From contig NZ_AP014510.1 of NCBI RefSeq assembly GCF_000828675.1, positions 763,413 through 827,412 on the forward strand: DNA of 64,000 nt, in the 5' to 3' direction. This document shows positions 10,187 to 22,764 of the stretch, piece after piece (within the stretch, counting starts at the first letter, position 1; the number at the start of each line of letters is the position of its first letter). The notes beneath the pieces are model-generated. The model made no database searches. It was given only the letters and a program-made list of their open reading frames with translations, and was not told the origin of the DNA. Position numbers and translations under genes: made by a program. Origin of the DNA: Thermotoga profunda AZM34c06. Lineage in GTDB: Bacteria; Thermotogota; Thermotogae; Thermotogales; DSM-5069.

Positions 10187-11029
10187 TTACCCCCCAATGT
10201 CTTTCACTGCTTTTGCCAGGAAAACAATGGCCATGATGGCATTAAAAACCACGGAATAATCGTCGCCTTTAAAGACGACTGTCCTGGAATCTAATCTTTC
10301 CAACCCTGGCATCAATTCGGCTGCATCGGCGAAGGATGTGTCCTTTAATTCTATTTTCATCTCAATTGGTGGCGTGAATTTAACAATAGGTAGTTTACTC
10401 TTTTCAATTTGCACAGCGCGTTGAGCGGCTTCCTTTATCTGTCTCATTACAAGTGACTTTGGTTTCATGATAGCAGAGAATCTTCCCGTTGACTCCTTTG
10501 TTACAACATATAGGTATTCGCCTTTCAACGATTGTTGCAGTTCTTTTTGTAATGTGTTGTCACCTATTACGAGTGCAAGTGGAACTCCATGATAACCAGC
10601 GAAAGCCGCATTTATGATAGCTTCATTCATGCGCTGCCCATTTATCCAGAAATTATGAATGACCGAACTGGAATATGTATGGTCCATAATTCCATATTTT
10701 GCGCCAACACCAGCATGATACCCAAGAAAAATGACTCTATCAAAACTTTTATCCAAACCTATCATCATGAAATCTTTTCTTAAAGATCCATGGGCAATTT
10801 CAACATTCTCAAATTCTTCTGTTATTTTGTAGTATATGTTGTCTCCTGCAGCGTGTGAGTCAGATATCAAAACATAATCCACTTTTCCACTTTCAAATAA
10901 TCCTTGAAGCAAAGCCTTTAGATGTTCATAAAGTATCTCAAAAGATTCCTTGCTCTGTCTTGGGGTGACCTCACTCCACATCGATATTCCAGCAAGCCCT
11001 TCCATATCAACAGAAACATAGACCTTCAT
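10187..11029 (-). CDS. dppA: M55 family D-aminopeptidase (DppA-like)
   Basis: M55 peptidases are zinc-dependent aminopeptidases that in Bacillus DppA release D-alanine from D-Ala-containing dipeptides. The N-terminus carries the family metal motif in SVDMEGLAGI (D8 and E10). Further conserved stretches are ISDSHAAGDN near residue 55, IAHGSLRKDFMM near residue 80, FLGYHAGVGA near residue 103 and VIGDNTLQKE near residue 160. The length of 280 residues is normal. The ATG overlaps the stop of the upstream GGDEF gene by four bases, so the two are translationally coupled. A link to cell-wall peptide recycling is plausible, since an Ala-Glu epimerase also lies in this window. Confidence 0.88.
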   Translation of the reverse strand: MKVYVSVDMEGLAGISMWSEVTPRQSKESFEILYEHLKALLQGLFESGKVDYVLISDSHAAGDNIYYKITEEFENVEIAHGSLRKDFMMIGLDKSFDRVIFLGYHAGVGAKYGIMDHTYSSSVIHNFWINGQRMNEAIINAAFAGYHGVPLALVIGDNTLQKELQQSLKGEYLYVVTKESTGRFSAIMKPKSLVMRQIKEAAQRAVQIEKSKLPIVKFTPPIEMKIELKDTSFADAAELMPGLERLDSRTVVFKGDDYSVVFNAIMAIVFLAKAVKDIGG

Positions 11030-12633
11030 GGCCTTTCCCCCTTTTTCATCTTATACATATTTTTATCGGCGATCTTTAAAACTTCTTCTAAGGTACGTGA
11101 ACCATCAAAAATCGAAACACCAAAACTCACAGATAATCTTTCATCGAATCCAGTGATCTTTAAATTTTGTATCTTTCTGGATATCCTCTCAGCAATTTGA
11201 TTGCCTTTATCAACATCAACATATGGAAGCATCAGCAAAAACTCGTCTCCTCCATATCTTACAACAAGATCCATCTTTCTGACACTTTTCAACAAAGATT
11301 TTCCAACCTCTCTTAGAACAGCATCACCAATGACATGGCCATAACTGTCGTTGATATGCTTGAAATTGTTCACATCGATCATGACAAAACAAATTTGGCC
11401 ACCTTTTCTTTCTATAATACCTTGAAACCTTTCAAAATATTCCATGAAATAATACCTTGTATAACAACCTGTGAGAGAATCTTTCATGGCAATTTCTTTG
11501 TATCTCAGACGTTGAGTTTCCAACTCATCAAATAGAGATTTCATTTTCATTGCGACAGCTATTTCCCTACCAATCAACTCAAAAAGGGCTAAATGAGATT
11601 CTGTAAAAGCCCTGGATCCCAATTTTTGAAAACTTATTGCGCCAACAATCTTACTACCGAGTTTTAGAGGAATACCCACATAACTCCAGATCTTATTGGT
11701 TTCTCCTGGCACTATCGCTTTTGGTTTGTAAGGATCCAAACGCACAGTTTTTGTGTTTGGGATGTATGTGAATTCACCTTTGTCTATAACATAATTCGAT
11801 AAACCAGTATATCCCCTTTTGATTTTTAAACCCGTTATCTCTTTTCCTTGATTTATACCATATTCAATGACAACAAATTCACCATCAACCAATGCAAGAT
11901 AAAAGGTGTCGATCGGCACAACCTTTCTTGTCTCTTCATAGATTATTCTCCCAATCTTTCGAAGATCGGTTTTTTCTTCACTCAATACATTCATGATCTT
12001 TTCTACTAAGGAAAAGTGCAACCCAAAGAGTCTAAGTTGTTTGTATCTTTCCTCTGCTAATCTCTGAGAAGTGATATCTTTGAATACTACTAAGAAATCG
12101 TCATATTCGGGTATCACTATTATTTTGTACAATTCATTGTTTATGATAATGTCATCTTGGACGATTGAATTGTTTTTAGAGGCTTTTTGAATCATCTTCT
12201 TAATGTTTTCCCATTGTTGTGGATGCATTTGTTCGAATCGGTCAAATTCTGGTTTATTGCAAAAGAGTATCTCGACCTTTTTGTTCACAATCATTACTGG
12301 TGAAATTGGCATAGCTTGAAAAAAAGTTGCGGCATGTTCTACAAGGTTTGGGTTTGGTTCTAATAAGAGTATGGTATATATCGAGTTCTTTTGTTGAATC
12401 GAAAAAGCCGTTAGAGTCTGCCATATACCACATTTGTCCATCAAAAAATTCAAGGTTGCCGTTGGTTTACTGCGGCTTTCTTCAACCAGTAACTTTATTT
12501 TTTCCTTTGTGTTTGTATCTGTGATTGTGAGAAAATTTTTAAAGAGCGGGTTTACCTCATATCCAGTTCCATCTTTGAAAATGGCGCAAGGGATTATATT
12601 TCTCCTACAAAACCAGATGAGTATATCTTCCAT
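11026..12633 (-). CDS. PAS-GAF-GGDEF diguanylate cyclase
   Basis: The protein has 535 residues and presumably makes cyclic di-GMP. The C-terminal GGDEF domain starts near DSLTGCYTRYYFMEYFERF and has the catalytic signature RYGGDEF near residue 455. The middle carries a GAF-like domain with YVGIPLKLGSKIVGAISFQK. The first 190 residues look PAS-like. No transmembrane segment is evident, so it is a cytoplasmic sensor. No EAL or HD-GYP domain is present. I choose the ATG at 12633, which has GGTGG five bases upstream, over a TTG at 12645. It is the first gene of the operon leading to dppA, ptb and the NtrC-like gene, and is divergent from the mutase operon. Confidence 0.88.
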   Translation of the reverse strand: MEDILIWFCRRNIIPCAIFKDGTGYEVNPLFKNFLTITDTNTKEKIKLLVEESRSKPTATLNFLMDKCGIWQTLTAFSIQQKNSIYTILLLEPNPNLVEHAATFFQAMPISPVMIVNKKVEILFCNKPEFDRFEQMHPQQWENIKKMIQKASKNNSIVQDDIIINNELYKIIVIPEYDDFLVVFKDITSQRLAEERYKQLRLFGLHFSLVEKIMNVLSEEKTDLRKIGRIIYEETRKVVPIDTFYLALVDGEFVVIEYGINQGKEITGLKIKRGYTGLSNYVIDKGEFTYIPNTKTVRLDPYKPKAIVPGETNKIWSYVGIPLKLGSKIVGAISFQKLGSRAFTESHLALFELIGREIAVAMKMKSLFDELETQRLRYKEIAMKDSLTGCYTRYYFMEYFERFQGIIERKGGQICFVMIDVNNFKHINDSYGHVIGDAVLREVGKSLLKSVRKMDLVVRYGGDEFLLMLPYVDVDKGNQIAERISRKIQNLKITGFDERLSVSFGVSIFDGSRTLEEVLKIADKNMYKMKKGERP

Positions 12634-12668
12634 CAAAACCACCAACCGCCATAGATAATACCATTACT

Positions 12669-12697
12669 TTGAAATTTAGTGCGTTAAATGATAAGAT
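12669..12697 (+). promoter_or_regulatory. Candidate sigma-70 promoter for the mutase operon
   Basis: TTGAAA (12669-12674) and TAAGAT (12692-12697) are spaced by 17 bases in the short gap between two divergent operons. The start codon TTG at 12716 and its GGTGA lie directly downstream, so the leader would be only about 12 bases. The match to consensus is moderate. Confidence 0.4.
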
Positions 12698-12715
12698 CTA
12701 TACGGTGATGATTAG

Positions 12716-13510
12716 TTGATTTTGGTCGATCCGCAGGACACAATTCCAATCTCTCTTACAGGGCGATGGTGTGCCCTTAATTGTGCACATTGTGGAAAAC
12801 ATTACCTGAGCAATATGAAAACCTTTGAAGAGATGGAAGGATATATTCGAGAAGGCCATCATTCTTTTTTGATCAGTGGCGGTTTAAATGGTGTTGGAGA
12901 GATACCTTACACCGATGCACTTCTCAAAAAACTTGGATTTTTGAAGCGAAAATATGATCTTCAGTACAACTTTCACATTGGTTTTCCATTGAATTTTGTT
13001 CATGACTTTAGAGATATCGCAGATGTTGTCAGTTTTGATTTTTTCTCCGATTCAGAGACAATGAAAAAAATCTACGGTATTGATAGAGATCCACTCCAAC
13101 AGATTGAAGTAATGAGATCTCTGGGAGCTTTTTCAGTTCCTCATATAACAATAGGAATAGATTGTGGAAAAATAACACATGAATACAAATCGATTGAAAT
13201 ACTCAGTAGATACTTTGATTCAATTGTTCTGAATGTCTTCATACCAACTTTTGGCACAACCTACGAATCTTGTAATCCTCCACCTGTTGATGAAGTCACA
13301 GCCATCTTTGAATATGCAAAGAAGCTTTTCAAAGTAGTTGCTCTTGGTTGTATGCAACCAAGAGGTTCTTACAGATCCATCTTACAAGGTGAACTTGAGG
13401 ATATCGTGGATGTCATCGTGAAACCTGTGAATAAATCTGGCGATCATTTTAGAGGTTGTTGCGCATTTTTGTTAAAACAAATCTCTCAGGGGGTGATGAA
13501 ATATGTATGA
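12716..13510 (+). CDS. Radical SAM protein (uncharacterised, BioB-like family)
   Basis: The CxxxCxxC motif that binds the [4Fe-4S] cluster is C19-ALN-C23-AH-C26. The 264 residues are enough for a partial TIM barrel without large accessory domains. Additional cysteines near the C-terminus occur in GCMQPRG and RGCCAF and could bind a second metal or act in catalysis. It resembles the uncharacterised biotin-synthase homologue group COG1856, but I cannot confirm that. The start is TTG with GGTGA upstream. It overlaps the mutase gene by eight bases and heads the operon, so a role in cobalamin, lipoate-like or acyl-CoA chemistry tied to the mutase is an inference from context only. Confidence 0.75.
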   Translation: MILVDPQDTIPISLTGRWCALNCAHCGKHYLSNMKTFEEMEGYIREGHHSFLISGGLNGVGEIPYTDALLKKLGFLKRKYDLQYNFHIGFPLNFVHDFRDIADVVSFDFFSDSETMKKIYGIDRDPLQQIEVMRSLGAFSVPHITIGIDCGKITHEYKSIEILSRYFDSIVLNVFIPTFGTTYESCNPPPVDEVTAIFEYAKKLFKVVALGCMQPRGSYRSILQGELEDIVDVIVKPVNKSGDHFRGCCAFLLKQISQGVMKYV

Positions 13511-15182
13511 TAAAGAGTTTTTGAATAGCCTTTCAAAAAAGGTAAAAGAGTGGGAAGAACAACTCCAAGCAGAATTGAAGAAGTTTCCTGAAAGATCAGA
13601 GAGATTTGGATCAAGATCTGGTATAGAGATCAGAAGAGTTTATACACCGCTTGATCTTCAAAATACCGATTATTTAAATGATCTTGGAATGCCTGGAGAA
13701 TATCCTTTCACAAGAGGCGTGCAAAGAACAATGTACCGTGGAAGATTTTGGACTATGCGCCAGTATGCTGGTTTTGGTACGGCAGAGGAAACGAATAAAA
13801 GATTCAAATACCTCTTGCAACAAGGGCAGACAGGTCTGTCAGTGGCATTTGATTTACCAACTCAAATGGGATATGATTCAGACCACCCACTTGCACAAGG
13901 GGAAGTTGGTCGTGTAGGTGTTGCCGTTGATTCTTTGAGAGATATAGAAATTCTTTTTGATAGCATTCCCTTAAAAGATGTGAGCACTTCAATGACAATA
14001 AACTCAACAGCCGCTATTTTACTTGGTATGTATGCTGTCACTGCGCAAAAGCAAGGTGCCAACATTGGCGAACTCAGGGGAACCATACAAAACGACGTTC
14101 TAAAAGAATATATTGCAAGAGGAACATACATCTTTCCCCCTCAACCTTCGATGAAGATCATAACCGATATCTTTGAATTCTGCTCAAAAAATATGCCAAA
14201 ATGGAATACGATAAGCATCAGCGGTTATCACATACGTGAAGCTGGTGCAAATGCCGTTCAGGAACTCGCTTTTACCTTTTGTGATGGTATAGCTTATGTT
14301 GATGCGGCGATCAAATCTGGACTCGATCCCAATGTTTTTGGTAAGCAACTATCATTTTTCTTTGCGGCACACAACAATTTTCTGGAAGAGATCGCAAAAT
14401 TCAGAGCTGCACGCAGAATTTGGGCAAGGATCATGAAAGAGAGATTCAAGGTTACCAACCCGGAGGCACTCAAATTGAGGTTTCATACCCAAACGGGTGG
14501 TTCTACATTGACTGCACAGCAACCACTCAACAACATCGTTCGTGTTGCTTTGCAAGCCTTAGCCGCTGTCCTTGGTGGTACTCAATCGCTGCACACAAAT
14601 TCATTCGACGAAGCCTTGGGATTACCAACGGAAGAGTCGGTACAGGTTGCGTTGAGAACGCAACAGATAATCGCATATGAATCTGGCGTAGCTGACACAG
14701 TTGATCCCCTTGCTGGATCATTTGTGATCGAAACTTTGACCAACGAGATAGAAAATAGAGTATGGGAATACATAGAAAAAGTGGATTCGTTGGGTGGTAT
14801 GGTTAGGGCAATTGAAACAGGATATGTTCAAAAGGAAATTCACAACAGTGCCTATGAGCAACAACTCGCCGTTGAGAAGAAAGAACAAATCGTGGTTGGT
14901 GTGAATGCGTTTCAGACAGATCAAGAACACCAGTTGAAAAACATCTTAAAGGTCGATCCATCTGTCGAAGAAAGGCAAGTAATCGCTTTGAAAAAACTCA
15001 GAAAAGAGCGAGATAATGATGCTGTTCGAAGCGCATTGAAAAACCTTAAGCAAGCCGCGAAAAATGGTGAGAATATAGTACCATATGTATTCGATGCAGT
15101 CAGTGTGTATGCAACGCTGGGCGAGATCACAGACACCCTAAGAGATGTTTTCGGTGAGTATACCGAATCCATGATTTTGTGA
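13503..15182 (+). CDS. mcmA1: Methylmalonyl-CoA mutase, large (catalytic) subunit
   Basis: The enzyme interconverts methylmalonyl-CoA and succinyl-CoA using adenosylcobalamin. The 559 residues cover the substrate-binding TIM barrel only. Family landmarks are [20 protein letters not shown] near residue 63, [19 protein letters not shown] near residue 110, [10 protein letters not shown] near residue 160, [19 protein letters not shown] near residue 237 and [16 protein letters not shown] near residue 363. The cobalamin domain is encoded separately by the next gene, the two-protein arrangement seen in archaea and some bacteria. The ATG at 13503 follows GGGGGTGATGAAAT and overlaps the radical SAM gene. 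Confidence 0.95.
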   Translation: MYDKEFLNSLSKKVKEWEEQLQAELKKFPERSERFGSRSGIEIRRVYTPLDLQNTDYLNDLGMPGEYPFTRGVQRTMYRGRFWTMRQYAGFGTAEETNKRFKYLLQQGQTGLSVAFDLPTQMGYDSDHPLAQGEVGRVGVAVDSLRDIEILFDSIPLKDVSTSMTINSTAAILLGMYAVTAQKQGANIGELRGTIQNDVLKEYIARGTYIFPPQPSMKIITDIFEFCSKNMPKWNTISISGYHIREAGANAVQELAFTFCDGIAYVDAAIKSGLDPNVFGKQLSFFFAAHNNFLEEIAKFRAARRIWARIMKERFKVTNPEALKLRFHTQTGGSTLTAQQPLNNIVRVALQALAAVLGGTQSLHTNSFDEALGLPTEESVQVALRTQQIIAYESGVADTVDPLAGSFVIETLTNEIENRVWEYIEKVDSLGGMVRAIETGYVQKEIHNSAYEQQLAVEKKEQIVVGVNAFQTDQEHQLKNILKVDPSVEERQVIALKKLRKERDNDAVRSALKNLKQAAKNGENIVPYVFDAVSVYATLGEITDTLRDVFGEYTESMIL

Positions 15183-15196
15183 GCGAGGTGGAATAA

Positions 15197-15613
15197 ATGA
15201 GAATCTTTAGAATTCTTATTGCTAAACCTGGTCTTGATGGTCATGATCGTGGTGCAAAGGTCGTGGCGCATGCCTTGCGCGATGCTGGTTTTGAGGTGAT
15301 TTACACTGGTCTTCGTCAGACACCTGAACAGATAGTTAGAACTGCTCTACAGGAAGATGTCGATTTGATAGGTCTTTCGATATTATCTGGAGCACATTTA
15401 CAGCTTTCAAAAAAGGTTATTGATTTGATGAAAAAAGAAGGAATAGAGCATATACCGGTTTTCGTTGGAGGAATCATCCCACCCGATGATGTACCACAAC
15501 TCCTTCAAATGGGAGTAAAAAGAGTCTTTGGACCTGGTACGCCATTGTCAAAGATCGTAGAAGAAGTCAAATCCATCTTGCAAGAGGGAGTGGCAAGTAC
15601 AGGTGGATCATAA
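15197..15613 (+). CDS. mcmA2: Methylmalonyl-CoA mutase, cobalamin-binding small subunit
   Basis: This 138-residue protein is a B12-binding Rossmann-type domain. The lower-ligand motif DxHxxG is D14-G-H16-D-R-G19 within [16 protein letters not shown]. Further conserved parts are [38 protein letters not shown] and VFGPGTP. It completes the catalytic subunit encoded 15 bases upstream. The ATG has GCGAGGTGGAAT before it. Confidence 0.95.
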   Translation: MRIFRILIAKPGLDGHDRGAKVVAHALRDAGFEVIYTGLRQTPEQIVRTALQEDVDLIGLSILSGAHLQLSKKVIDLMKKEGIEHIPVFVGGIIPPDDVPQLLQMGVKRVFGPGTPLSKIVEEVKSILQEGVASTGGS

Positions 15614-16493
15614 GACACTTGCAAAGTTGATCACCCAGATAGAGAACAACCCCGAGTTGGCACCAGAAATCGTTGGACGTTTTCCTGAACATCAGTCAAA
15701 AGTAATAGGTTTCACCGGGAGTCCTGGTGTTGGGAAGAGTAGCCTTATCGATCGAGTTATCAGATGGATCAGAAACAAAGATCTGTCAGTTGCCGTGGTT
15801 GCCATTGATCCATCCAGTCCTTTTAGTAAGGGTGCGTTCTTAGGTGATCGCATAAGAATGAGAGATCATTTCGTCGATGAAAAAGTTTTCATCAGGAGTA
15901 TGGCGTCTCGTGGGGCTCTCGGCGGACTTTGCGACGCGGTATTTGATGTGGTAAACCTGTTAGAAGCAAGTGGATTTGATTATGTATTAGTCGAAACAGT
16001 TGGAGTTGGACAATCTGAGGTGGAGATTTCTAATCTGGCCGATCTCACTGTTTTGGTATTATCACCAGGTCTCGGAGACGATGTTCAGATGTTAAAAGCT
16101 GGTGTAATGGAGATAGCAGATCTTTATGTGGTGAACAAGAGTGACCTACCGGAAAGCGATACTCTCTACACTCAACTCCTTGCCTTTATTTCACTCGCTG
16201 GTAAGAGTGAAGAGCAGTTATGTAAAACAAGTTCGCATACACTCGATGGGGTACAAGAGCTTGTTGAGAAAATAGAGAAATTGTGGCAATTCTTTCATGA
16301 CAACGGGACGTTGAGACATAGAAGAAAGAAAAGAACCCAACACCATGCCGAGCACATTCTAAGAAAGATGATACAACAAGTTATGTACTCAATTGGGGAT
16401 TATCAGGTAGAAGACCCATACGAATTTGTGGAATTGGCGCTGTCGAAGTTATGCAAAATTCACTCAAAAAATGGTCAGGGGGGAGGGATTTGA
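15603..16493 (+). CDS. meaB: MeaB/ArgK-type G3E GTPase, methylmalonyl-CoA mutase chaperone
   Basis: MeaB protects the mutase and gates loading of adenosylcobalamin in a GTP-dependent way. The P-loop is GSPGVGKSS near residue 40. The switch regions include [18 protein letters not shown] and [13 protein letters not shown]. The base-recognition motif is NKSDLPES near residue 180. The GTG start lies inside the mutase small-subunit gene (11-base overlap). At 296 residues it is a little short at the C-terminus. Its last seven codons and stop lie inside the tRNA-Pro gene on the other strand and encode NGQGGG-type residues, so the original C-terminus may have been replaced. Confidence 0.93.
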   Translation: MDHKTLAKLITQIENNPELAPEIVGRFPEHQSKVIGFTGSPGVGKSSLIDRVIRWIRNKDLSVAVVAIDPSSPFSKGAFLGDRIRMRDHFVDEKVFIRSMASRGALGGLCDAVFDVVNLLEASGFDYVLVETVGVGQSEVEISNLADLTVLVLSPGLGDDVQMLKAGVMEIADLYVVNKSDLPESDTLYTQLLAFISLAGKSEEQLCKTSSHTLDGVQELVEKIEKLWQFFHDNGTLRHRRKKRTQHHAEHILRKMIQQVMYSIGDYQVEDPYEFVELALSKLCKIHSKNGQGGGI

Positions 16494-16547
16494 ACCCTCG
16501 ACCTCCGGACCCCGATTCCGGCGTTCTTCCTTCTGAACTACCCCCTG
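16472..16547 (-). tRNA. tRNA-Pro (anticodon CGG)
   Basis: The minus strand folds into a complete cloverleaf of 76 nt including an encoded CCA. The acceptor stem is CAGGGGG/CCCCCTG with discriminator A73. The anticodon arm is CCGGA-ATCGGGG-TCCGG with CGG at 34-36, reading the proline codon CCG. The T arm is GAGGG-TTCAAAT-CCCTC. The C1:G72 pair and A73 are identity elements of bacterial tRNA-Pro and support the call. Its 3' end overlaps the last 22 bases of meaB on the opposite strand. Confidence 0.96.
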
Positions 16548-16564
16548 ACTCACTTTACATTAAG

Positions 16565-16593
16565 ATAATACCACACCTCAAATTCACTTCCAA
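16565..16593 (-). promoter_or_regulatory. Promoter of tRNA-Pro
   Basis: On the minus strand TTGGAA (16588-16593) and TATTAT (16565-16570) are separated by 17 bases. They lie 17 bases upstream of the tRNA 5' end, a normal distance for a short processed leader. Confidence 0.6.
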
Positions 16594-16646
16594 GATAGTA
16601 TTTCAATATCGAGTTCTATGGTAAAATTTCAAAAGGGTGAGGATTT

Positions 16647-19952
<3,306 letters not shown>

Positions 19953-19954
19953 GT

Positions 19955-21352
19955 TTACCACTCCACCAAGACTTTGTAAAGGAGTTGTGCATAAATTCGA
20001 GTCATCAAAACAAGATCGTCAAGTGCTATTCTCTCATCTGGCTGATGTTCGGTCTCAGGCCTGCCTGGTAGCAATGGCCCAAAGGCAACACCGCATGGGA
20101 CGGCTCTCGCATAAGTTCCCCCACCTGTGGTCAATAACTGAGCTTTTTCCCCGGTAACATCGGTATAGACTTCACTCAACATCTTGATTAATTCACTATC
20201 TGGTGAAACAAACAAAGGTGCATGGTGATTCCTTGGTTCTACTTGTAAAGGCTTCAAAGCCTCTATCACTTGTTTGGAAAGCATTGGTTCTGAATAATAG
20301 ATTGGATAACGTATGTTAATAACAGCCGTTATCTTGTCATTGTCAAGATCAACTGTACCAAGATTGAGTGTCAACGGACCGGCTATACAATCTGTACCAG
20401 AAATTCTCAGTGAATTACCATCGGTTTCATAACCAATCCTTGTAAAGATAGTTCTTATGAATGTCTCGATACCTTCGTCATTGATTTCCATTGTCCTTAA
20501 AAAGTCAAATAGAGCAGCAGCCGCATTGATACCATGTTCAGGTTTAGAACCATGAGCCGATTTGCCTTTTACCTCAATTTTCAACTCGTCACCATTCACT
20601 TGCCAAGAAATCTTCGCGCCATTTTTTGGCTTGAATTCTTCCAAATCTTTGAGAATCTGATCTTTGAAGGACTTCATGATAACTACTGCTCTTTGCGGTA
20701 CGACATTTGAAGCCTCTCCGGCTTTTAGATGGACGATATCGACACCAGATTTCTTTGATTTTTTGAGAGAAGAGCTTATTTTATAGTTTATAATGCCTTT
20801 CTCGGCATAGATTATCGGAAAGTTTGCATCTGGTGTTACTGCATAGACTGGAGCTTCTTCTTTCTGAAAGTAATACCTGATACCATCCCAACCAGATTCC
20901 TCATCGGTTCCAAGTATTATTCGTACACGATTTTTCACATCATATCCTGCATCCTTCACGGCTTTGAGTGCAAAGATGGCTGCAATTGTCGGACCTTTGT
21001 CATCTGATGCGCCTCTCCCCCACAAATAACCATCTCTGATCAATCCCGAATAAGGATCTACCGACCAACCATCGCCCTCTGGTACGACATCCAGATGGCC
21101 TAAGACTGCGAATAACTTCCCCCCTCTACCGTACTCTATGTGTCCACCATAACCATCCACGTTCTTGACTTGGAAACCAAGTCTCTTACCAAGATCAAGA
21201 GCGTACTCAAGAGCCTTTGCAATACCTTCTCCAAAAGGTTTATCAACACCTGCTGGTTCAGATTTGACGGACTTGATTTTTATGAGATTCGATATCTCTT
21301 GGAACATTTGTTGACTGTTTGCAAAAACAATGTCATCGATTTTCTTGTTCAC
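19955..21352 (-). CDS. pepV: M20 family dipeptidase PepV-like
   Basis: PepV-type M20 enzymes hydrolyse dipeptides in the cytosol with two zinc ions. The first metal motif is LGHLDVVPEGDGW near residue 80. The bridging aspartate block is GRGASDDKGP near residue 110. The catalytic glutamate is in GTDEESGWDGIRYYF near residue 145. The last metal ligand histidine is in PETEHQPDER near residue 435. At 465 residues it has PepV length, including the lid insertion. I choose the GTG at 21352, which has GGAGGTGA upstream, over an ATG at 21382. Confidence 0.9.
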   Translation of the reverse strand: MNKKIDDIVFANSQQMFQEISNLIKIKSVKSEPAGVDKPFGEGIAKALEYALDLGKRLGFQVKNVDGYGGHIEYGRGGKLFAVLGHLDVVPEGDGWSVDPYSGLIRDGYLWGRGASDDKGPTIAAIFALKAVKDAGYDVKNRVRIILGTDEESGWDGIRYYFQKEEAPVYAVTPDANFPIIYAEKGIINYKISSSLKKSKKSGVDIVHLKAGEASNVVPQRAVVIMKSFKDQILKDLEEFKPKNGAKISWQVNGDELKIEVKGKSAHGSKPEHGINAAAALFDFLRTMEINDEGIETFIRTIFTRIGYETDGNSLRISGTDCIAGPLTLNLGTVDLDNDKITAVINIRYPIYYSEPMLSKQVIEALKPLQVEPRNHHAPLFVSPDSELIKMLSEVYTDVTGEKAQLLTTGGGTYARAVPCGVAFGPLLPGRPETEHQPDERIALDDLVLMTRIYAQLLYKVLVEW

Positions 21353-21403
21353 AGACTCACCTCCACTAATAAAATGATACAATAATCGAGGGGTATTATT
21401 GAA

Positions 21404-21949
21404 GTGAAATGCCTTATAGTAATTGTAATATCACTTTCTATGGCTTTGATTGGTTTTGGCAATATCCTCTATACCGATGATTTTTGTTATACACTTGACA
21501 CTATCCACGCAGTTTTGATGTGGTCAGAAAACAATTTGAGTTTTACCATCTCTCCTTCGGCGAATTTTTCGATTCGTATCGATGATGAACGAGTTGCTTT
21601 GTTAACCAGAATTTTGAAATATTCAAGACTTGAGTTGACAACCAAAATCTCAAAGGACGAGATCGGATTTTATATTCAAGATAGAAAACCATTTCTCGCA
21701 TTTAATCACTTCACAATTGGATTCGATATGGCTCAGTACAAGAGTATTGTTTTCTCAACTATTGTGGAGAGTTATGGAATATTACCTGATCAATATGTCA
21801 ATCTTGGTGCTTCGCTGAGAATATACGAAAATGGTGAAAGGCTTTTGAAACTCCTTGCACACATTCGATTATGGCAATTTGGTATGATTGCTTCTATGAA
21901 TTATGGAGGTGATACTCTTTGCGGTGTTTCTTTCTATTTTTCATTTTAA
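21404..21949 (+). CDS. Uncharacterised secreted protein
   Basis: The 181-residue product has a signal peptide (CLIVIVISLSMALIGFGN) and then short strands rich in aromatics and hydroxyl residues, ending in GVSFYFSF. A C-terminal phenylalanine after alternating residues is typical of outer-membrane barrels, but the protein is short and no family is recognised. The GTG start follows GAGGGG. A possible -10 (TACAAT at 21378) lies just upstream without a good -35. It overlaps the metallophosphoesterase gene by 31 bases. Confidence 0.65.
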   Translation: MKCLIVIVISLSMALIGFGNILYTDDFCYTLDTIHAVLMWSENNLSFTISPSANFSIRIDDERVALLTRILKYSRLELTTKISKDEIGFYIQDRKPFLAFNHFTIGFDMAQYKSIVFSTIVESYGILPDQYVNLGASLRIYENGERLLKLLAHIRLWQFGMIASMNYGGDTLCGVSFYFSF

Positions 21950-22764
21950 CTATCTTCTTCTCTCAATGTTTATCTTTCCAAATAGTTTTCACAAGTGATC
22001 TACATGAAACTCTAAATGTGGATGGATTTGGACCTGCTGGTCTTATCGAGTGGTTATCGGGTATAGATAGAGATAAGACCTTGGTTTTAGACGGTGGAGA
22101 TCTTTTTGACTCAAAGATTCAGTTACCTTTTGTGGGTGATAGGAGATCATCAGTTCTGGAATACGTAAAGAAAGTTGGATACGATGCCATGGTTTTGGGT
22201 AATCACGAATATTATTTTTCTCATAAATGGTTGCAAGAATATAAGAAGATCAACAAATCATTGATTGGAGCAAATGTTCAAGACCTTGAACCGTTTCGCA
22301 TATTTGATATCGACGGCGTGAAAATCGCAGTCATAGGTTTGACAACGATACAGCACCTTGCCAACCGTGTTGAGTATCACAACGATTTGCCAAAAGATCC
22401 TTTCGAGTCACTGAGAAAGGTTCTTGAGACTCTCCCAAAAGTTGATTACATCATCTGCTTGAACCATCTGCAACATGAAAGTGATATAAAAATTCTTGAA
22501 TCTTTTCCAAAGATCGACTTGATTCTGAGCGGTCATGATCATCGTGGACCTGAACTCAAAAAGATTCAAAATAGTTATCTTTTTGAGGCGGCTTCTCATG
22601 CTGAATCGATCTATCTCATAGACGTTGATCCAATAAAGAAAAATGTTACGTACGAAAAACTCAAATTACCAACTAATTATATCCTTAGAGACAATACAGT
22701 CGGCACACTTTTGCTTGCTGGCGTGCTCATCGGTATTTTTTCAATACTCTGGGTATTTTTCTAA
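21919..22764 (+). CDS. Exported metallophosphoesterase, 5'-nucleotidase N-domain type
   Basis: The calcineurin-like fold is recognised from TSDLHETLN (first metal block), LDGGDLFDS, LGNHEYYFS (GNHE motif near residue 95), NHLQHESD and SGHDHRG (GHDH block near residue 208). This is the catalytic domain of UshA/CpdB-type nucleotidases without their C-terminal substrate domain. A signal sequence (FFLFFILTIFFSQCLSF) and a C-terminal hydrophobic helix (GTLLLAGVLIGIFSILWVFF) suggest it is exported and held at the membrane. The start is TTG at 21919 with GGAGGTGAT before it. A nucleotide or phosphomonoester substrate is likely but not determined. Confidence 0.85.
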   Translation: MRCFFLFFILTIFFSQCLSFQIVFTSDLHETLNVDGFGPAGLIEWLSGIDRDKTLVLDGGDLFDSKIQLPFVGDRRSSVLEYVKKVGYDAMVLGNHEYYFSHKWLQEYKKINKSLIGANVQDLEPFRIFDIDGVKIAVIGLTTIQHLANRVEYHNDLPKDPFESLRKVLETLPKVDYIICLNHLQHESDIKILESFPKIDLILSGHDHRGPELKKIQNSYLFEAASHAESIYLIDVDPIKKNVTYEKLKLPTNYILRDNTVGTLLLAGVLIGIFSILWVFF

